From positions 1 through 8,903 of the forward strand of contig JACDFX010000033.1 of the NCBI GenBank assembly GCA_013815575.1: a stretch of DNA of 8,903 bases. The letters run 5' to 3'. Positions within the stretch are counted from its first letter, which is position 1; every line of letters begins with the position of its first letter. Below the pieces are notes generated by a model. That model was not told the origin of the DNA. It saw only the letters and a program-made list of their open reading frames with translations, and ran no database searches. Of the stretch, positions 6,189 through 8,903 are shown one piece after another. This stretch comes from Rubrobacter sp. Its GTDB lineage: Bacteria; Actinomycetota; Rubrobacteria; Rubrobacterales; Rubrobacteraceae. The translations under genes were made by a program, and so were the position numbers.

Positions 6189-7193
6189 TCACTCGCCCTT
6201 GCGGGTGAGCTCCGGGGAGGCGAGGGGGCCGCTCTGGAACCGGGGCCTCGCGACCCCCGTCCCCCGCGTCCACTCCTCCCAGAGCGGGGAGCCCCACAGC
6301 GGGTAGGCGACGCGGCCGTCGGGCGGGTCTTCGGCCAGCCGCTCGGCGCAGAAGCGCCAGAACGAGGCGTAGCCCCCGAGGCGCTCCTCCAGGCGCTTCG
6401 TCTGCCCGCCGAAGGTCCGGGCCAGCTCGACGGCCACGCCGGCCGGCATGCTGTTGTCGGAGCGGACGTGCACCTTCTTCTCCGGTTCGGGGGACCTGAA
6501 AGAGGGATCGACGCCAAGGAAGCCGTAGACGGCCCGCAGGAGTTCCTCCGGGAAGAAGTGGACGTCTTCGAGAAAGCCGACGAAGATGCGCTCGTCGGGG
6601 TAGAAACGGCGCCAGGTATCCAGGGTGCGGAGGTAGTCCGTCAGGGACCGGGTGCTGTCGCGTCCGACCTTGCGCAGGAGCTTCCTCTCCGGTACCGAGC
6701 CGACGGACCCTTTCTCCACCTTGTCGAAGCTCATCACGGCGTGCGACCAGACGCGCTCTATGGGGTTGCGCATCATGAAGATTATCTTTGCTTCGGGGGC
6801 GAGCCCGTGGACGCGGGCGACCTTCTCCTCGCCGAGCGCCGAGTAGGCCGGTGTGATCTCACCCGTTACCCTCCCCCGGCTCGGCTCGAACACGGAGGCG
6901 TACCAGTCGTCGTCGTAGCGCCGCATGTAGTACTTGAGGTCCCAGAGGAGCGACCCGAGGGAGAGGGTCCGTGCGTGCAGCCCGAGCCAGTGCCTGACCT
7001 GCCGGCGCCACTGCTCGTCTACCTGGCGCTTGCCGCGGAGCCTGGAGAGGGCGTTGGAGCGGTCGTCCACCTTCCGGTCGAAGTAGTGGACCTCTTTGCG
7101 GGGCATGAAGATCCGGGGGTGCGGCTGCAGGTTGCGGTGCAACCAGGTCGTGCCCGCCTTCTGGGCTCCTATGCCGATGAAATCAGGGGCCAA
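6189..7193 (-). CDS. Sulfotransferase C, heparan-sulfotransferase type (first of tandem array)
   Basis: A 334-residue paralogue of A and B. The motifs are FIGIGAQKAGTTWL (5-18, Lys12), KEVHYFDRK (33-41, presumed catalytic Glu34), GEITPAYS (111-118), MMRNPIERVWS (140-150, Arg142 and Ser150) and RLGGYASFWRFCAERLAED (271-289) followed by YPLWGSPLWEEW. From about residue 195 to 290 it is closest to A, including the shared EELLRAVYGFLGVDPSF, but part of its DNA matches B better. The start is TTG 7193-7191. It is well supported: GGGAGGAG lies at 7198-7205 with 6 bases between GGAGG and the start, and the sequence aligns codon for codon with the A and B N-termini. It follows the GT-B gene after 63 bp and has a candidate promoter of its own in that gap. 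There is no signal peptide or membrane helix. Confidence 0.88.
   Translation of the reverse strand: MAPDFIGIGAQKAGTTWLHRNLQPHPRIFMPRKEVHYFDRKVDDRSNALSRLRGKRQVDEQWRRQVRHWLGLHARTLSLGSLLWDLKYYMRRYDDDWYASVFEPSRGRVTGEITPAYSALGEEKVARVHGLAPEAKIIFMMRNPIERVWSHAVMSFDKVEKGSVGSVPERKLLRKVGRDSTRSLTDYLRTLDTWRRFYPDERIFVGFLEDVHFFPEELLRAVYGFLGVDPSFRSPEPEKKVHVRSDNSMPAGVAVELARTFGGQTKRLEERLGGYASFWRFCAERLAEDPPDGRVAYPLWGSPLWEEWTRGTGVARPRFQSGPLASPELTRKGE
6320..6379. repeat. 60-bp exact repeat, copy in sulfotransferase C
   Basis: This is the partner of 4184-4243 in gene A, same orientation, 2136 bp apart. Gene B has the same protein region but with scattered differences. Confidence 0.9.
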
Positions 7194-7197
7194 CGCG

Positions 7198-7205
7198 CTC
7201 CTCCC
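7198..7205 (-). promoter_or_regulatory. Ribosome binding site for the TTG start of sulfotransferase C
   Basis: On the minus strand GGGAGGAG precedes the TTG at 7193-7191. There is no in-frame ATG nearby. The ATG that overlaps this element (7208-7206) is in another frame. Confidence 0.65.
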
Positions 7206-7231
7206 ATGCGTACGCGGCGCGAGCGGGACAT

Positions 7232-7260
7232 ATGATCGGGGCTCTTTCGGCCTTTTTCAA
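7232..7260 (-). promoter_or_regulatory. Candidate promoter for the sulfotransferase array
   Basis: On the minus strand TTGAAA (7260-7255, 5/6 to the -35 consensus) is followed after exactly 17 bases by GATCAT (7237-7232, 4/6 to the -10 consensus, with the important second A and last T). The -35 box overlaps the TGA of the upstream glycosyltransferase (7259-7257). The implied leader before the TTG at 7193 would be about 30 bases. It could give extra transcription of the three sulfotransferases beyond read-through from upstream. Confidence 0.4.
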
Positions 7261-8276
7261 GCGGAACGGGCTCCGTTGAGACGATCCGTCAACCGGCCGA
7301 GGAACCGGCCGAAGAGCTCCCCCTCCCGGGGGAGCGTGTGCCGCCCGATCGTCTCGTACCCGCGGCGGCGCAGGCGCTCGATCTCGCCGGGATCGGTGGC
7401 CCTGAGCGAGGACAACTCCTCGACGTAGCTCGCGGGGTCGTCGAGCTCGACCCGCAAACAGTTCTCCCCGAACTCGCAGTAGGCCCGGTTGCCCCCGGCG
7501 TCCGGGGAGAGCACTATCGCTCCTGCGGCCATCGCTTCGAGGCCCGGCAGGTAGAAACCCTCCTCTGCGAGGGGGGTGGCGAGGAAGACGTCGGCCCAGT
7601 GGTAGAGGTCGCGCAGCTCGTCCCAGCCGACAGGGTTCCGGATCGCCCTGAACTCGAACGCCCGGTCCCGCACCGTCTCGGCCACCCTGTCGCCCACGTC
7701 GGATTTCCAGGCGGTATAGGCCACCTTTATGCGCGGCCCGAGCCCGCCGGACCGTTCTTTAGCGAAGAACGCCGCCTCGTGGCCGAGGTCTATCACCTCC
7801 GTCGTGGAGGTCTCGTTCAAGTACGGTCGGCAGGCTTCGAGGACCACGTCGTTGGTCATGATGCGCGCCATCGGACGCGAGAGCAGGCGCAGGGCGTAGC
7901 CGTTCGTGAACGTGGGGTTCGCCCAGCGGACGTTCTGGACGATGCAGACGACCTGCTCGTGGCGCGTCCACCGGCTGAGGCGGGGCTCGAGGACCTCGTA
8001 GTTCGTGGGCCAGGAGACGAAGGCCAGGTCGTGAGGGCCGACCGAAACCTTTTCGAAGTCGATGAATTTGAAGCCGTTCGTCGGGGAGATGTCCGAGAAG
8101 CGCGAGAGCTCGAAGAGGGGCAGCCCCTCCTTGAAGGGCTCGGGGCAGCAGATCACGGGCTCCAGTCCGAGCCCGCGGGCGTGGTTGACGTAGTCGAAGA
8201 TCTTGACGACCCCGCCCACCGGCCGGAACGTGGGGGTGAAGAAGTAGATCCTGCGCCACCTCTCCGCCAACCTCAC
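7257..8276 (-). CDS. GT-B fold glycosyltransferase (GT4-like)
   Basis: Predicted to add a sugar to a glycan or lipid-linked intermediate in the cytoplasm. The 339 residues include an N-terminal domain starting IYFFTPTFRPVGGVVKIFDYVN (10-31), with the GGxxK-type Gly-rich loop of retaining GT-B enzymes. The C-terminal domain has ADVFLATPLAEEGFYLPGLEAMAAG (228-252), in which Glu239 and Glu247 form the EX7E motif, followed by PDAGGNRAYCEFGENCL (258-274). The arrangement resembles GT4-type rhamnosyltransferases such as WsaF, but the donor cannot be read from the sequence. The start is GTG 8276-8274, overlapping the TGA of the upstream gene by 4 bases (GTGA), with GGAGGAG at 8279-8285 inside the last codons of that gene. 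This is classic translational coupling. Sulfotransferase C follows after 63 bp. Confidence 0.85.
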   Translation of the reverse strand: MRLAERWRRIYFFTPTFRPVGGVVKIFDYVNHARGLGLEPVICCPEPFKEGLPLFELSRFSDISPTNGFKFIDFEKVSVGPHDLAFVSWPTNYEVLEPRLSRWTRHEQVVCIVQNVRWANPTFTNGYALRLLSRPMARIMTNDVVLEACRPYLNETSTTEVIDLGHEAAFFAKERSGGLGPRIKVAYTAWKSDVGDRVAETVRDRAFEFRAIRNPVGWDELRDLYHWADVFLATPLAEEGFYLPGLEAMAAGAIVLSPDAGGNRAYCEFGENCLRVELDDPASYVEELSSLRATDPGEIERLRRRGYETIGRHTLPREGELFGRFLGRLTDRLNGARSA

Positions 8277-8903
8277 AACTCCTCCAGTATCTTCACCAGA
8301 GGCCTCACGGCCTCGGCCGGGTCGAGAACCTCGGAGGCCAGGGCGCGGGCGTTATCCGTCTTACGCCGCACCGCCTCGGGGTCCCCTATGACCTCGTCGA
8401 GCGTGGCCGCGACCGCCTCATCGTCCAGCGGGTCCACGAGCCAGCCTGCGTCGTACTCGGAGATCATGGCAGAGACCTCGGTGAAAGGGGGATGCACCAC
8501 GGGGACCCCGCAGGCCAGCGACACGACCGAACGGGTGACCATGGCGTACTCCCGCTCCAGGTTGTGCTCGAAGAGGTCGATGGTCACGTCAACCCCGGAG
8601 AGGAACCGCCAGAACTCGGAGATATTCATGGTGCCGTGGGCCGTCACGGAAGGGTGGCGCGAGATCCTGTCGAGGTCGTCCCTTGAGACGTGGCTTCGGC
8701 CCACGCCCCCGCCCCAGTGCCAGGGCACGAGCAGGTCGAGGCTCACCCCGGGCCGGTCGAGCCTATCCTCCAGAGCCCCGACCCAGTTCCCGAGCGTGCT
8801 CCAAGACTGGAGGTATCCCGCCACCGCGAGCCTGACGTCTCCACCATCTCTGGCTCTCCGGGTCAGCGACAGCGGGACGCACATGTTGACCACCTCTAAG
8901 GGC
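8273..8903 (-). CDS. C-terminal part of a GT-B glycosyltransferase (5' end outside window)
   Basis: The frame is open to the right edge (PLEVVNMCVPL at the border), so the gene most likely continues beyond the window. The GTG at 8893 and ATG at 8884 are then internal codons. About 210 residues are visible. They look like the second Rossmann domain of a GT-B enzyme: a strand DVRLAVAGYLQSW just after a basic linker, a stretch VDVTIDLFEHNLEREYAMVTRSVVSLACGVPVV where GT4 enzymes bind the donor nucleotide, then ISEYDAGWLVDPLDDEAVA. An EX7E pair is not obvious, so it may belong to a different GT-B family than its neighbour. It ends in TGA (8275-8273), overlapping the next gene's GTG. Co-transcription with the genes to the left is likely. 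Confidence 0.75.
   Translation of the reverse strand, partial: PLEVVNMCVPLSLTRRARDGGDVRLAVAGYLQSWSTLGNWVGALEDRLDRPGVSLDLLVPWHWGGGVGRSHVSRDDLDRISRHPSVTAHGTMNISEFWRFLSGVDVTIDLFEHNLEREYAMVTRSVVSLACGVPVVHPPFTEVSAMISEYDAGWLVDPLDDEAVAATLDEVIGDPEAVRRKTDNARALASEVLDPAEAVRPLVKILEEL

Noticed and set aside
1..8903. CRISPR arrays, tRNA or rRNA genes, insertion sequences
   Set aside because: No regularly spaced short repeats, no cloverleaf-like sequence with tRNA signature bases and no transposase-like frame were seen. The only sizeable repeats are the paralogous sulfotransferase segments.

Overview
The window is GC-rich, gene-dense bacterial DNA. Five of the seven genes with a visible start appear to use GTG or TTG, and AGG (Arg) and ATA (Ile) codons are common. 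This fits a high-GC actinobacterium, and Rubrobacter or a relative is my best guess. That is inference from composition and style; no marker gene is present.

The content is a surface- or exo-polysaccharide locus rich in sulfotransferases. From left to right: (1) the last ~49 codons of an unrecognised + strand gene, ending at 151; (2) a 268-bp convergent gap with two small hairpins and a short direct repeat; (3) a GT2-type glycosyltransferase on the minus strand (420-1283), divergent from (4) a polysaccharide pyruvyl transferase with a coiled-coil tail (1438-2976); (5) a P-loop sulfotransferase on the + strand (3107-4036); (6) a 13-bp perfect palindrome that carries the stop codons of both converging genes; (7) a leftward array of three tandem paralogous sulfotransferases of the heparan-sulfotransferase type (A 4056-5087, B 5089-6087, C 6189-7193); (8) upstream of them, and probably co-transcribed, a GT-B glycosyltransferase (7257-8276) and the C-terminal part of a second GT-B glycosyltransferase that runs off the right edge.

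A working model, by inference: the glycosyltransferases build a repeat unit, the pyruvyl transferase adds an acidic ketal, and up to four sulfotransferases add sulfate from PAPS. The product would be a strongly anionic, sulfated and pyruvylated glycan. The tandem paralogues keep the PAPS-binding loops and the presumed catalytic Glu but differ sharply in two internal segments, as expected if they act on different acceptor positions. Patchy DNA identity among the three suggests recent duplication with gene conversion. No PAPS synthesis, polymerase, flippase or export gene is visible here.
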